Shown piece by piece: positions 1 through 7,019 of a stretch of 12,827 nucleotides of DNA (the stretch's first letter is position 1; each line of letters opens with the position of its first letter). The notes beneath the pieces were generated by a model. That model did not search any database. It saw only the letters and a list, made by a program, of their open reading frames with translations, and was not told where the DNA came from. Origin of the DNA: Planctomycetota bacterium (GTDB lineage: Bacteria; Planctomycetota; Planctomycetia; Pirellulales; Thermoguttaceae); the NCBI GenBank assembly GCA_025356915.1, contig JANXQG010000461.1, forward strand, positions 1-12,827. Direction: 5' to 3'. The position numbers were made by a program, and so were the translations under genes.

Positions 1-2341
1 AGTCCAGCGGCGGCGAGTCCCACCCGTTCACGATCTTGGGGAACAGGTACAGGAAGAACGCCCCGCCGGCGAGCGCCTCCGGCACGGCCAGCATCATCAA
101 GCAGGCATCCATGAGGTCGCGGTAGGTCAGGTACAGCACCAGGAAGATGACCAGGATGACCGCCGGGAACACCCACCGCAGCGTCCGGGCCGCGCGCTCC
201 TGGTGCTCGAACTCGCCCGCCCACTCGACGTGAACGCCTTCGGGCAACTTCACCTTCTGGGCGACGACGCGCTTGGCTTCCTCGACGAACCCGACCGCGT
301 CCCGGCCCCGGACGTTGAGCGTGACGTAGTTCAGCAGCCGCCCGTTCTCGCCCTTGAGGACCGCCGGCCCCTCGGTGATCCGCACGTCGGCCACGGCGGT
401 CAGCGGGACCAGCCGCCGGCCCTTCGCGGCGTGTTCGATGACGCCCGCGTGGGCTTCGGAGCGGAACGCCGCGTCTCCGGTCGCGGCCGTGCCGGGGCGG
501 GCCTCGGTGGCCTTGCTCGCCGGGACGAGCAGGCGCTTCACGGCGTCCTCGTCGTCGCGGTAGGCGCGGGCGTACCGCACCCGCACCGGGAACCGCTCGC
601 GGTCCTCGACCGTGTACGTCACCACCCGCCCGCCGAGGGCCGTCTCGATCTCCGTCTGCACGTCCTCGACCGACACCCCGAACCGGCCCGCCTTCACCCG
701 GTCGATGGTGACCTCCAGGTAGCCCTTGCCCATCGCCTGCGCGGCGACCACGTCCCGCGCGCCGTTGACCGGCTTGACCGCCGCCTCGATCTGCTGGCAC
801 ACGCGGGTGATCGTTTCGAGGTCCGGGCCGAACACCTTGATCCCGATGTCCGTCCGCACCCCGGTCGAGAGCATCTCGATGCGGTTGATGATGGGCTGGG
901 TGAAGATGTTGGACCACCCCGGCACCTGGAGGACGCGGCCGAACTCGTCATCCACCAAGTCGCCCTTCGGCCCGCCGGTGCGCTGCCGGAACACGACCGC
1001 GTCGCGGAACGGCTTCTCCAGCTCCGCGCGGAGTTCGCCGAACGCCGGGAACGCGGCCGGGTCGTGCGGGCGGCCGACCTGGGTGTTGAACGCGGCCGTC
1101 GCGAACCGCTCCGCGTCCGCGCCGCGCGGCACGCCCGCAAGCAGCCCCTTCGACTGGGCCGCCTTCACCGCCTCCTCCAGCGCGAACCAGGTGAACGCCT
1201 CGGTGCCCCGGTCGAACAGCTCCCAGTTGACGGTCTTCACCCGGTCGCGCCAGGCGCGGAGCCGCGGGCCGTCCGCGTCCGCCGTCGAACCCAGTTCGCG
1301 CTCGATCTCCTGATACCGCCGCAGCGCGAGTTCGCGCATCACCTCGTCGAACCGCTCCAGCGCCTTCTGGGCCGCGTCGTTGACGAGGGAATCGCGGTCC
1401 CCACCGGCCGCGGCGACGAACCCCCGCGCCTCCAGCGCGCCGAGAACCCGCCGGGCCTGTTTCTCGGCGTCGGCGTAGCGGATCACCCGCTTCGGCCACA
1501 GCGCGCGGGGGCGGAAGTTGACGAACGTCTCGACCATGTCGAGCGGGGCCGGGTCGGTCGCCGTCTCCGCGCGCCCGGCCTTCCCGACCACGCTCTCCAC
1601 CTCCGGGAAGCCGCGGACGAGGGCGTTGCGGGCCTTCAGATCGTCCGCGACCTGCGTGACGCTCGCGCGGGGCACCGTGACCGGCATGTCGAGCGTCGTG
1701 CCCTCGTCGAGCATCGGCATGAACGACACGCCGATCTTCGGGAAGTGCCACGCCCACAGCGCCAGGAAGGTCAGGGTGACGAGCGAGAGCGTCTGCCACC
1801 CCAGGCCCCGCGTGAAGACCACGGTCAGCCCGGTGACGAGCGCGAACGTCACGAGGAACATCGCCCGCCAGGCGTGTTCGGCCGCGCCCATCCCGACCAC
1901 CGCTTGGAGCGGGAACAGCCCGGCCGCGAGGATGAGCAGGGCCGCGAACGCCCACATCACGAGGTTGAAGCGGTCGAGCGCGAACGTCAGCATCGGCCGG
2001 TACACCCGCGCGAAGCTGCGGACGATCCAGTTCTCTTCTTCACCGCGCAGCCGGCCCCGGATGAAGGTCGGGATCAGCGCCGGCACCACCGTCACGGAGA
2101 TAAGCGCCGTGCCGAGGAGCGCGAGGCTCTTCGTGAGCGCGAGCGGGTGGAACAGCTTCCCCTCGCGGCCGGACAGCATGAACACCGGCACGAACGACAG
2201 GAGCATAATCAGCACCGAGAAGAAGATCGGCCGCCCGACCGTGCGCAGCGCCGGGATCACCAGCTTGCGGGTGTCGCCCGTCACCTTCGCCGCGCCGAAC
2301 TTCTCCTTCAGGTGGTGCGTCGCGTTCTCCACCATCACGAT
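1..2341 (-). CDS. cusA: CusA-type Cu(I)/Ag(I) RND efflux pump, C-terminal part (frameshifted, runs off window)
   Basis: This frame is open without a stop from about 2341 down to base 1 and continues the protein begun at 3576 after a one-base shift. It encodes the rest of TM4, TM5-6, the second porter region and the start of the C-terminal membrane half (VEWAGEF, then FFLYLFPKIVNGW at the edge). CusA pumps Cu(I)/Ag(I) from periplasm and cytosol out through a CusCBA-type tripartite complex. The three substrate-binding methionines of E. coli CusA (M573, M623, M672) are visible as LDMPVTVP (Met at 1685-1687), APLDMVET (1535-1537) and NRIEMLSTG (872-874). The first two are 50 residues apart as in E. 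coli. The last two are 221 apart instead of 49, because of an insert. Extra hydrophobic segments precede FMPMLDEG. About 150 C-terminal residues should lie beyond the window. GC content is very high (one sampled 60-base line is 80%). Confidence 0.9.
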   Translation of the reverse strand, partial: MVMVENATHHLKEKFGAAKVTGDTRKLVIPALRTVGRPIFFSVLIMLLSFVPVFMLSGREGKLFHPLALTKSLALLGTALISVTVVPALIPTFIRGRLRGEEENWIVRSFARVYRPMLTFALDRFNLVMWAFAALLILAAGLFPLQAVVGMGAAEHAWRAMFLVTFALVTGLTVVFTRGLGWQTLSLVTLTFLALWAWHFPKIGVSFMPMLDEGTTLDMPVTVPRASVTQVADDLKARNALVRGFPEVESVVGKAGRAETATDPAPLDMVETFVNFRPRALWPKRVIRYADAEKQARRVLGALEARGFVAAAGGDRDSLVNDAAQKALERFDEVMRELALRRYQEIERELGSTADADGPRLRAWRDRVKTVNWELFDRGTEAFTWFALEEAVKAAQSKGLLAGVPRGADAERFATAAFNTQVGRPHDPAAFPAFGELRAELEKPFRDAVVFRQRTGGPKGDLVDDEFGRVLQVPGWSNIFTQPIINRIEMLSTGVRTDIGIKVFGPDLETITRVCQQIEAAVKPVNGARDVVAAQAMGKGYLEVTIDRVKAGRFGVSVEDVQTEIETALGGRVVTYTVEDRERFPVRVRYARAYRDDEDAVKRLLVPASKATEARPGTAATGDAAFRSEAHAGVIEHAAKGRRLVPLTAVADVRITEGPAVLKGENGRLLNYVTLNVRGRDAVGFVEEAKRVVAQKVKLPEGVHVEWAGEFEHQERAARTLRWVFPAVILVIFLVLYLTYRDLMDACLMMLAVPEALAGGAFFLYLFPKIVNGWDSPPLD

Positions 2342-3576
2342 GCCTGATCCACCAGCACGCCGACGGAGATCGTGATGCCGGCCAGGGACATGATGTTGGC
2401 CTGCACGTCCACGATGCCGAACCGGCGCAGCAGCCACATCATCCCGAACGAGAACAGCACCGAGAGCGGGAGCGTGACGCAGATGACGAACGCGCTGCGG
2501 ACGTGCGACAGGATCAGCATGACCGCGACGGCGGCGATCAACATTTCGTGCCACATCACGTCGGCGAGGGTGCCGATCGCGCCCCGGACGAGCCGGGTGC
2601 GGTCGTAGGCCGGCACGATCCGCACGCCCTCCGGCAGCCCCGGCTGAAGCTCCTTGATCTTCTCCTTCACCCGCTCGGTGACCCGCAGCGGGTTCTCGCC
2701 GTGGCGCATCAGCACGACCCCGCCGACCACCTCGCTGCCGTCCTTCTCGAACACGCCCCGGCGGAACCCCGGTCCGAGTTGCACGGTGGCGACCGTCTTG
2801 ACGTACACCGGCGTGCCGTTCACCTCCTTGACGACCGCGTCCTCGATATCCGCCTTGCCCTTAATCCAGCCGATCCCGCGCACGATGTACTCGGCGTTGT
2901 TCTTCTGGATCACCCCGCCGGCGGCCGGCAGGTTCGAGCGGCCCACCGCGTCGAACAGTTCCCCGACCGTGACGCCGTAGGCGCGCAGGTCGTCGGGGCG
3001 CACGTCCACCTGGTACTCGACCGGCGTCCCGCCGACCGGGGCGACCTCCGCGACCCCGGCCGCCGCGTTCAGTTGCGGGGCGACGTAGAACTTGTTGAGC
3101 GCCCACAGCCGCGACGGGTCGATGGGGTGCGCCTTCGACGGTTCGAGGGTGTACCAAAAGATTTGGCCGAGCGCGGTCGCGTCCGGGCCGAGGTACGGGG
3201 TGACCGATTTCGGCAGGAAGCTCGACGCCTCGGCCAGCCGCTCGCTCACCCGCTGGCGGGCGAAGAACAGGTCGGTGCGGTCCTCGAAAATGATCGTAAT
3301 CATCGAGAAGCCGAACTCGCTCGACGACCGCACCGCCTTCACGCCGGCCAGTCCTTGCAGGTTGACCGAGAGCGGATACGTGACCTGGTCTTCGATCTCC
3401 TTGGGGCTTTGGCCCATCCAGTCAGTAAAGACGATAACCTGGTTCTCCGACAGGTCGGGGATGGCATCAACGGGCGTGTTGACAACGGAATACACGCCCC
3501 ACATCACCACACCCAGTGCCAACAGGATGACGATGAAACGGTTGCGAATCGAGAATTCGATGATTTTTTCGATCAT
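2335..3576 (-). CDS. cusA: CusA-type Cu(I)/Ag(I) RND efflux pump, N-terminal part (413 codons before frameshift stop)
   Basis: The protein starts MIEKIIEFSIRNRFIV, a typical heavy-metal RND N-terminus with TM1 at about residues 12-35. The first porter region follows (VDAIPDLSENQVIV, WMGQSPKEIEDQVTYPL, PLGSMG-like motifs absent here). TM2-TM4 then end in ISVGVLVDQ. D410 corresponds to the proton-relay Asp of TM4 (D405 in E. coli CusA). The expected continuation is A-I-V-M-V-E-N, but the frame runs into TGA at 2335-2337. The ATG (3574-3576) overlaps the cusB stop as ATGA, so translational coupling is likely. As sequenced, the product would end inside TM4 and be inactive unless the break is a sequencing error. 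The first ~150 bases are near 55% GC, like cusB, whereas the rest is far richer. The family assignment is secure. Confidence 0.93.
   Translation of the reverse strand: MIEKIIEFSIRNRFIVILLALGVVMWGVYSVVNTPVDAIPDLSENQVIVFTDWMGQSPKEIEDQVTYPLSVNLQGLAGVKAVRSSSEFGFSMITIIFEDRTDLFFARQRVSERLAEASSFLPKSVTPYLGPDATALGQIFWYTLEPSKAHPIDPSRLWALNKFYVAPQLNAAAGVAEVAPVGGTPVEYQVDVRPDDLRAYGVTVGELFDAVGRSNLPAAGGVIQKNNAEYIVRGIGWIKGKADIEDAVVKEVNGTPVYVKTVATVQLGPGFRRGVFEKDGSEVVGGVVLMRHGENPLRVTERVKEKIKELQPGLPEGVRIVPAYDRTRLVRGAIGTLADVMWHEMLIAAVAVMLILSHVRSAFVICVTLPLSVLFSFGMMWLLRRFGIVDVQANIMSLAGITISVGVLVDQAS
2339..2347 (-). other. Frameshift point within cusA
   Basis: On the minus strand the sequence reads GTG GAT CAG GCA TCG TGA. 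Inserting one base after GC, or slipping back one base after GCA, restores D-Q-A-I-V-M-V-E-N, the conserved TM4 sequence of heavy-metal RND pumps. I see no canonical X-XXY-YYZ slippery heptamer here. A real one-base deletion or a sequencing/assembly error is therefore more likely than programmed frameshifting. Confidence 0.85.
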
Positions 3577-5327
3577 GGCGCTTTTCTTTCCAGCTTCTTC
3601 AGGATTCCGTCGGGATCACGCGTTGCTTTGCCGATGCACCCCTTGCAGCAAAGGTAGACGGGCTTGTTGCGAAGCATAATTTTCACGGGCACGCCCATCG
3701 ACCCGAGTGCGGCCCCCCTCACGGGACATAGGGCCTGGGCCTGGGCCGGCTGCCGGTCTTCTTCCGGAAGTTTTTCAATGTTTTTGAGATCCTCTTCGGA
3801 AGGGACGACTGCCGCCAGCGATTTGGCCTCCGCGCCCTTATCTCGCGATTGCTTTTGCGTGACTGGCGGCAAACCGTTGCCGGACGGCGAGCTGCCACTG
3901 GCACCGAAATAGGTCGAGGCCGCAGCCGGATTGAGCCGCGTTTCGGCATCGATGAGGAACCCACCCGCCGCCGCCACCTTGTCACCGGCGGTCAGTCCTT
4001 TGAGTACCGGGTATACATCATCCTGCCGCGGTCCGAGTTCGACTTCGACGCCCTCGAATACTCCCTCTTTGCTTTCGACATAAACGACCTTCTTCGCGCC
4101 CGTATCGACCACCGCCTGCTCCGGCACGACGAGGAACTCCTGCTGCGGCCGTGCCGTGCCGCTTTTCTGGCTGACAAGGATCACCCGCGCGGTCTTCGCA
4201 GCCAGCGTTTTATAAGGCTCGATCGTTTCCAGCGGCGTGTTGATGGTCACGGCAGCAAACATGCCGGGCCGCAGTTCGTTGTCGGGGTTGGGCAACTGCA
4301 CGCGGATGCGGTTCGTCCGCGTCGCAGCCTCCACCCGTGGATAGATCGAGGCCAGTTCGCCGGTGAAGGTGCGATTCGGATAGGCTTCCACCGTGACCTC
4401 GACCTTCTGGCCGGACTGGAGGAAAGCGATGTCCTTCTCATAAACCTCGGCCTCGACCCAGACGCTCGACAGATCAGCCACCTCGAAAAGGGTCATTTTC
4501 GCTTCCACGCTGGCACCGACGACGATCTTTTTTTCTACCACGAATCCGTTCTGCGGCGAGCGGATCACCAGGCTCTTCGGCGGCTCCCCGGAGGCTACGA
4601 TAGGGTCGATATCCTGCTGATAAACTCCCAGGAGCAGGAGTTTGTTCCTTGCGGAAGCCGTAAAATCGCTGATCCCTTGCCCCTTGGTGGCCAGGACAAT
4701 CTCTCGGGCCGTACTATAGAGTTCGGGGCTATAGATATCGGCCAGCCGGTCACCTTTGTGAACCAAGGTGAAGGTCTTGTCGACGTAGAGCTTCTCCACG
4801 TAGCCATCCACTCGGCTAACAATTCTCGACAGACCGCTCTCGTCGTAGGTTACATAGCCCACGGTTTTCGTCTGCCGAGCCACGGGCCGATAGCCGATTT
4901 CCACCGTCTTGATGCCCGCCATTTGGATGCGATCGGGCGAGAGCTGCACGCGGACGGTGATACCGGCCGGTAGCTCCTCCATTTGTCCCTTGGTGCGAAT
5001 GGACAGCGGCATGCCGCAGATTGGACAGCCCGGCACATCGCCGTTGCGCTCATAGGACGAACGGACCACTTGGGGGTCCATGGAACAGAAGAACTCCTCA
5101 CCCGAGGGCAGCTCGCGGTTGGCCGTCGCGCGGGGGTGTGTCCAGCGGTCCCAGTGGCTCTTCACATTGTCCCATTGAACGATAAATAATCCCACTCCGG
5201 CCAAAATGGCAATGAAACGAATTCGTTTTACGATCACCAGGCCGACCAGCCAGAGTTTTTGGCGGCCCGTGAGCTCCGGTGTTTCAGCCACCTGGGAAGC
5301 GATTGGAAGGGTAGTTTCTTGAGTCAT
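3573..5327 (-). CDS. cusB: CusB-type periplasmic adaptor (membrane fusion protein) with two Cys-containing metal modules
   Basis: This is the periplasmic adaptor joining CusA to an outer-membrane channel, about 584 residues. The order is: an N-terminal membrane helix (about 25-50); a heavy-metal-binding domain with FFCSMDPQV and CPICGMPL (about 80-110); HlyD-like barrel-sandwich and beta-barrel regions (GYVTYDESGLSRIVSRVDGY, SPQNGFVVEK, LRPGMFAAV); and a C-terminal module from about 532 with CPVRGAALGSMG and YLCCKGC, resembling a YHS-like metal-binding domain. I chose the ATG at 5325-5327 (MTQETTLP). It has an AAGGAA ribosome site about 10 bases upstream, and the 20 codons of the longer frame to 5387 are a translated REP repeat (GKPSHSKG). 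The stop overlaps the cusA start (ATGA). No outer-membrane channel gene lies in the window. Direct binding of Cu by either Cys module is an inference. Confidence 0.93.
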   Translation of the reverse strand: MTQETTLPIASQVAETPELTGRQKLWLVGLVIVKRIRFIAILAGVGLFIVQWDNVKSHWDRWTHPRATANRELPSGEEFFCSMDPQVVRSSYERNGDVPGCPICGMPLSIRTKGQMEELPAGITVRVQLSPDRIQMAGIKTVEIGYRPVARQTKTVGYVTYDESGLSRIVSRVDGYVEKLYVDKTFTLVHKGDRLADIYSPELYSTAREIVLATKGQGISDFTASARNKLLLLGVYQQDIDPIVASGEPPKSLVIRSPQNGFVVEKKIVVGASVEAKMTLFEVADLSSVWVEAEVYEKDIAFLQSGQKVEVTVEAYPNRTFTGELASIYPRVEAATRTNRIRVQLPNPDNELRPGMFAAVTINTPLETIEPYKTLAAKTARVILVSQKSGTARPQQEFLVVPEQAVVDTGAKKVVYVESKEGVFEGVEVELGPRQDDVYPVLKGLTAGDKVAAAGGFLIDAETRLNPAAASTYFGASGSSPSGNGLPPVTQKQSRDKGAEAKSLAAVVPSEEDLKNIEKLPEEDRQPAQAQALCPVRGAALGSMGVPVKIMLRNKPVYLCCKGCIGKATRDPDGILKKLERKAP

Positions 5328-5352
5328 GATCCTATTCCTTGTTTTGCAATGA

Positions 5353-5387
5353 CCTTTGGAGTGCGAGGGCTTGCCCTCGCTTTTCAA
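5353..5387 (+). repeat. REP-like palindromic repeat, copy 1
   Basis: This 35-base unit begins CCTTTGGAGTGC. It contains a perfect 18-base hairpin, GCGAGGGC TT GCCCTCGC (5363-5380), and ends TTTTCAA. Read on the opposite strand, copy 2 has the same outer flanks and the same loop. It lies directly in front of cusB and would be in its leader RNA. On the plus strand the hairpin is followed by TTTT, so it could also stop plus-strand transcription. Confidence 0.8.
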
Positions 5388-5538
5388 AACGGGCTCTTCT
5401 GATTTTGCTTGCGGATTGAGTACGCCCTCATATAAATGCGTGGGGTGGGACGAGTGAAACGAGCCTCACCATTTTTCCAGCAAATCCTCTCGCTTTTCAA
5501 AACGCGAGGAGAGTTTGATTCGTTCGAGACTGGCCGTA

Positions 5539-5573
5539 TTGAAAAGCGGTGGCAAGCCACCGCACTCCAAAGG
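5539..5573 (-). repeat. REP-like palindromic repeat, copy 2 (inverted)
   Basis: On the minus strand this unit begins CCTTTGGAGTGC, has the hairpin GCGGTGGC TT GCCACCGC (5546-5563) and ends TTTTCAA. It matches copy 1 except for stem positions that change in complementary pairs. It lies about 95 bases downstream of the Cys-rich gene. A hairpin followed by CTTTTC on the minus strand could terminate that transcript. Confidence 0.8.
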
Positions 5574-5667
5574 CGGCCGATCTCTGAATGAGCGCGAGTT
5601 GCAAGATGAGCAGGAAATCGCAGGAAAAGTCAACCGTACGCGCGCACTATCCCACTCAGGCGCGGAA

Positions 5668-6126
5668 TCAAACGACGAGTCGACAGAGCGAGTTCAGACG
5701 TTCCAAGGAGGTCTGGCCAGGCAAAGAGAGAAAGTGAATGTCCAGCGAACCGACAACGGTCGTCGCGATTGCATGAATTGCTGGTGAAGCATGGGCAGAA
5801 GCCAGCGTCTTCGCCGTTTCGGTCTGGGTATTGTTCGGCCCGGGTGCTGGCGTGGGAGCCGAATGGTTTTTGGCACACCGGCAACCTGAAGTGGGGCTGC
5901 TTTTGCCTGAAGGGCAACAGCAGCATCCTTGGAGCGACTGCGACTTTCCTTGGCAGCAGCATTGGGCCGTGCCCTTTCGGCAGCACGAGGCCTTTCGCAC
6001 GGGATCCGCAGCGACTGCCCCGCCCCCCGCGCAGCCGCAGCCCAACATCGGCATCGCCTCTGCCGGAATAAGCAGGGCGGCCACCCATACCAGGAATCGC
6101 ACGGCAATCGAGTTGCGGGACAACAT
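5668..6126 (-). CDS. Secreted cysteine-rich protein, candidate metal-binding protein
   Basis: I do not recognise a named family. From the ATG at 6124-6126 the product is 152 residues. It has an N-terminal signal-like segment (R10, hydrophobic FLVWVAALLIP, AEA near residue 24). A Cys-rich stretch at about 30-84 follows, with 13 cysteines in clusters (GCGC, SCC, QCCC, GCCCC, GCRC). After it come a Pro/Thr-rich linker and a C-terminus ending SLCRLVV. Alternative starts are ATG at 6159 and GTG at 6180; I prefer 6126 because it puts the signal peptide at the N-terminus, although no strong ribosome site is seen. The clustered cysteines and the position behind cusBA on the same strand suggest a periplasmic Cu(I)/Ag(I)-binding or sequestering protein. 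Disulfide-rich structural roles are also possible. Confidence 0.72.
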   Translation of the reverse strand: MLSRNSIAVRFLVWVAALLIPAEAMPMLGCGCAGGGAVAADPVRKASCCRKGTAQCCCQGKSQSLQGCCCCPSGKSSPTSGCRCAKNHSAPTPAPGPNNTQTETAKTLASAHASPAIHAIATTVVGSLDIHFLSLPGQTSLERLNSLCRLVV

Positions 6127-6237
6127 AAAACCAAGCAAAGTTGAATTTATCCGATCCATCCACCTATTGAACTCTACCACTGCAATACACCCAGGTCAAT
6201 GATAAAACTGGGGGGCGGCCGGTTTGTAATGGAGGCC

Positions 6238-6861
6238 TTACTTTTTCAGCAACGGCCGTTGCATGAGGCAGGACCAGGCCGGATAGCCATTTTTGAAGAT
6301 CGGACTGGGCATGCAAATCTGCTCCAGTCGCACGACCTCGAACAAACGGCCCAGCTCGTTGTAAAGCTGACGCTTGGTGACCGGCGGCGGACTCCCCTCA
6401 ATCGGCGGCTCGCCCGCAGCAGCGGCCAGCGTCATGTAATACGAACCCGGCCGAGTTACGCGCCATAGCGAGTCGAGATAGCGATCCAGCTCGATCAGTC
6501 GGGTGTAGTGATAGAAGCCCGCATCGTAGACTAAATCGAAGGTGCCGGAGTTTTGGGCGAACTCGAAGAAATCGGCGAGTACAAATCGCGGTAAGGCATC
6601 GTCTAACTCGGCCCGGACCCTGGCCCGCTCAATGGCGGTGGGGGAGCTATCGACGGCCGTGACCTCCAGGCCACGCCGCACCATGTAAACCGCATCGGCA
6701 CCGGTGCCGCAGCCGACATCCAGAACGGAACCCCGACCAATCCGCTTTTCGTCCAGAAGGCGAATCAGTTCCGCGGAAGGTTCGCCCGTCTCCCAGACTG
6801 GCGTGCCCTCCCGATAAATTGCATCCCAGTCCCAGTGTCCAGCAGATATCATGGCCGTCAT
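6238..6861 (-). CDS. Class I SAM-dependent methyltransferase (TPMT/TehB-like)
   Basis: The protein is 207 residues from the ATG at 6859-6861. The SAM-binding glycine motif VLDVGCGTG is at 46-54 and the ribose-binding acid at D71 (VTAVDSS). A motif-II/IV region (VLADFFEF, FDLVYDAGFYHY) spans about 94-119. The N-terminus HWDWDAIYREGTPVWETGEP resembles the entry segment of thiopurine/thiol methyltransferases, which methylate soft nucleophiles (thiols, halides, metalloids). The substrate cannot be read from the sequence. The longer frame starts at GTG 6906, but its AAGAAGG ribosome-like site touches that codon, so I prefer 6861. It is on the same strand as the Cys-rich gene, with a gap of about 110 bases. 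A role in metal(loid) detoxification is an inference from context. Confidence 0.82.
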   Translation of the reverse strand: MTAMISAGHWDWDAIYREGTPVWETGEPSAELIRLLDEKRIGRGSVLDVGCGTGADAVYMVRRGLEVTAVDSSPTAIERARVRAELDDALPRFVLADFFEFAQNSGTFDLVYDAGFYHYTRLIELDRYLDSLWRVTRPGSYYMTLAAAAGEPPIEGSPPPVTKRQLYNELGRLFEVVRLEQICMPSPIFKNGYPAWSCLMQRPLLKK

Positions 6862-7019
6862 CTCATCACGTATGAAAAATTGGTAACTCGAAAAACTTCG
6901 CAACACCTTCTTAGTTTGGAGTCTAGCTCGGCTTTACGCAAGCCAGCCATTTCATTTTTGTTCGGCTGTGGTATGTGCGGCATGGGACCTTGAGGCCAGA
7001 GAAATGAGAATCCAGAAGA

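Larger units (their letters stand above)
5328..5667. other. Gene-free spacer between cusB and the Cys-rich gene
   Basis: I find no credible gene in these 340 bases. They contain two inverted 35-base REP-like hairpins (5353-5387 and 5539-5573), and a 16-base exact direct repeat CTCGCTTTTCAAAACG at 5376-5391 and 5489-5504. There is also a weak imperfect stem beginning GGTGGGAC (5444) and ending CTCACC (5470). The cusB promoter should lie here, but I see no convincing -35/-10 pair. The plus-strand frame opening at 5515 begins with translated repeat (GGKPPHSKGG) and then runs antisense to the Cys-rich gene, so I do not call it. Confidence 0.7.

Noticed and set aside
948..1955. A 335-codon minus-strand frame overlapping cusA
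   Set aside because: It is out of frame with the recognisable CusA sequence and has a biased Gly/Arg/Pro composition.
203..2347. A 714-codon open frame on the plus strand
   Set aside because: It is exactly antisense to the high-GC body of cusA. Such long shadow frames are expected at high GC, and the translation is Arg/Pro/His-rich without family features.
2335..2347. Programmed -1 frameshifting in cusA
   Set aside because: A -1 slip would restore the protein, but no slippery heptamer is present and known CusA proteins are made from one frame.
3849..4973. A 374-codon plus-strand frame
   Set aside because: It is antisense to cusB, whose domains are clear.
5328..5387. The longer cusB start at 5387
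   Set aside because: The extra 20 codons lie in REP copy 1, and a better ribosome site precedes the ATG at 5327.
5444..5470. A third REP-like hairpin (GGTGGGAC...CTCACC)
   Set aside because: The stem is imperfect and shares no sequence with the two clear copies.
5515..5787. A 90-codon plus-strand frame in the spacer
   Set aside because: Its N-terminus is translated REP repeat and the rest is antisense to the Cys-rich gene; no family features.
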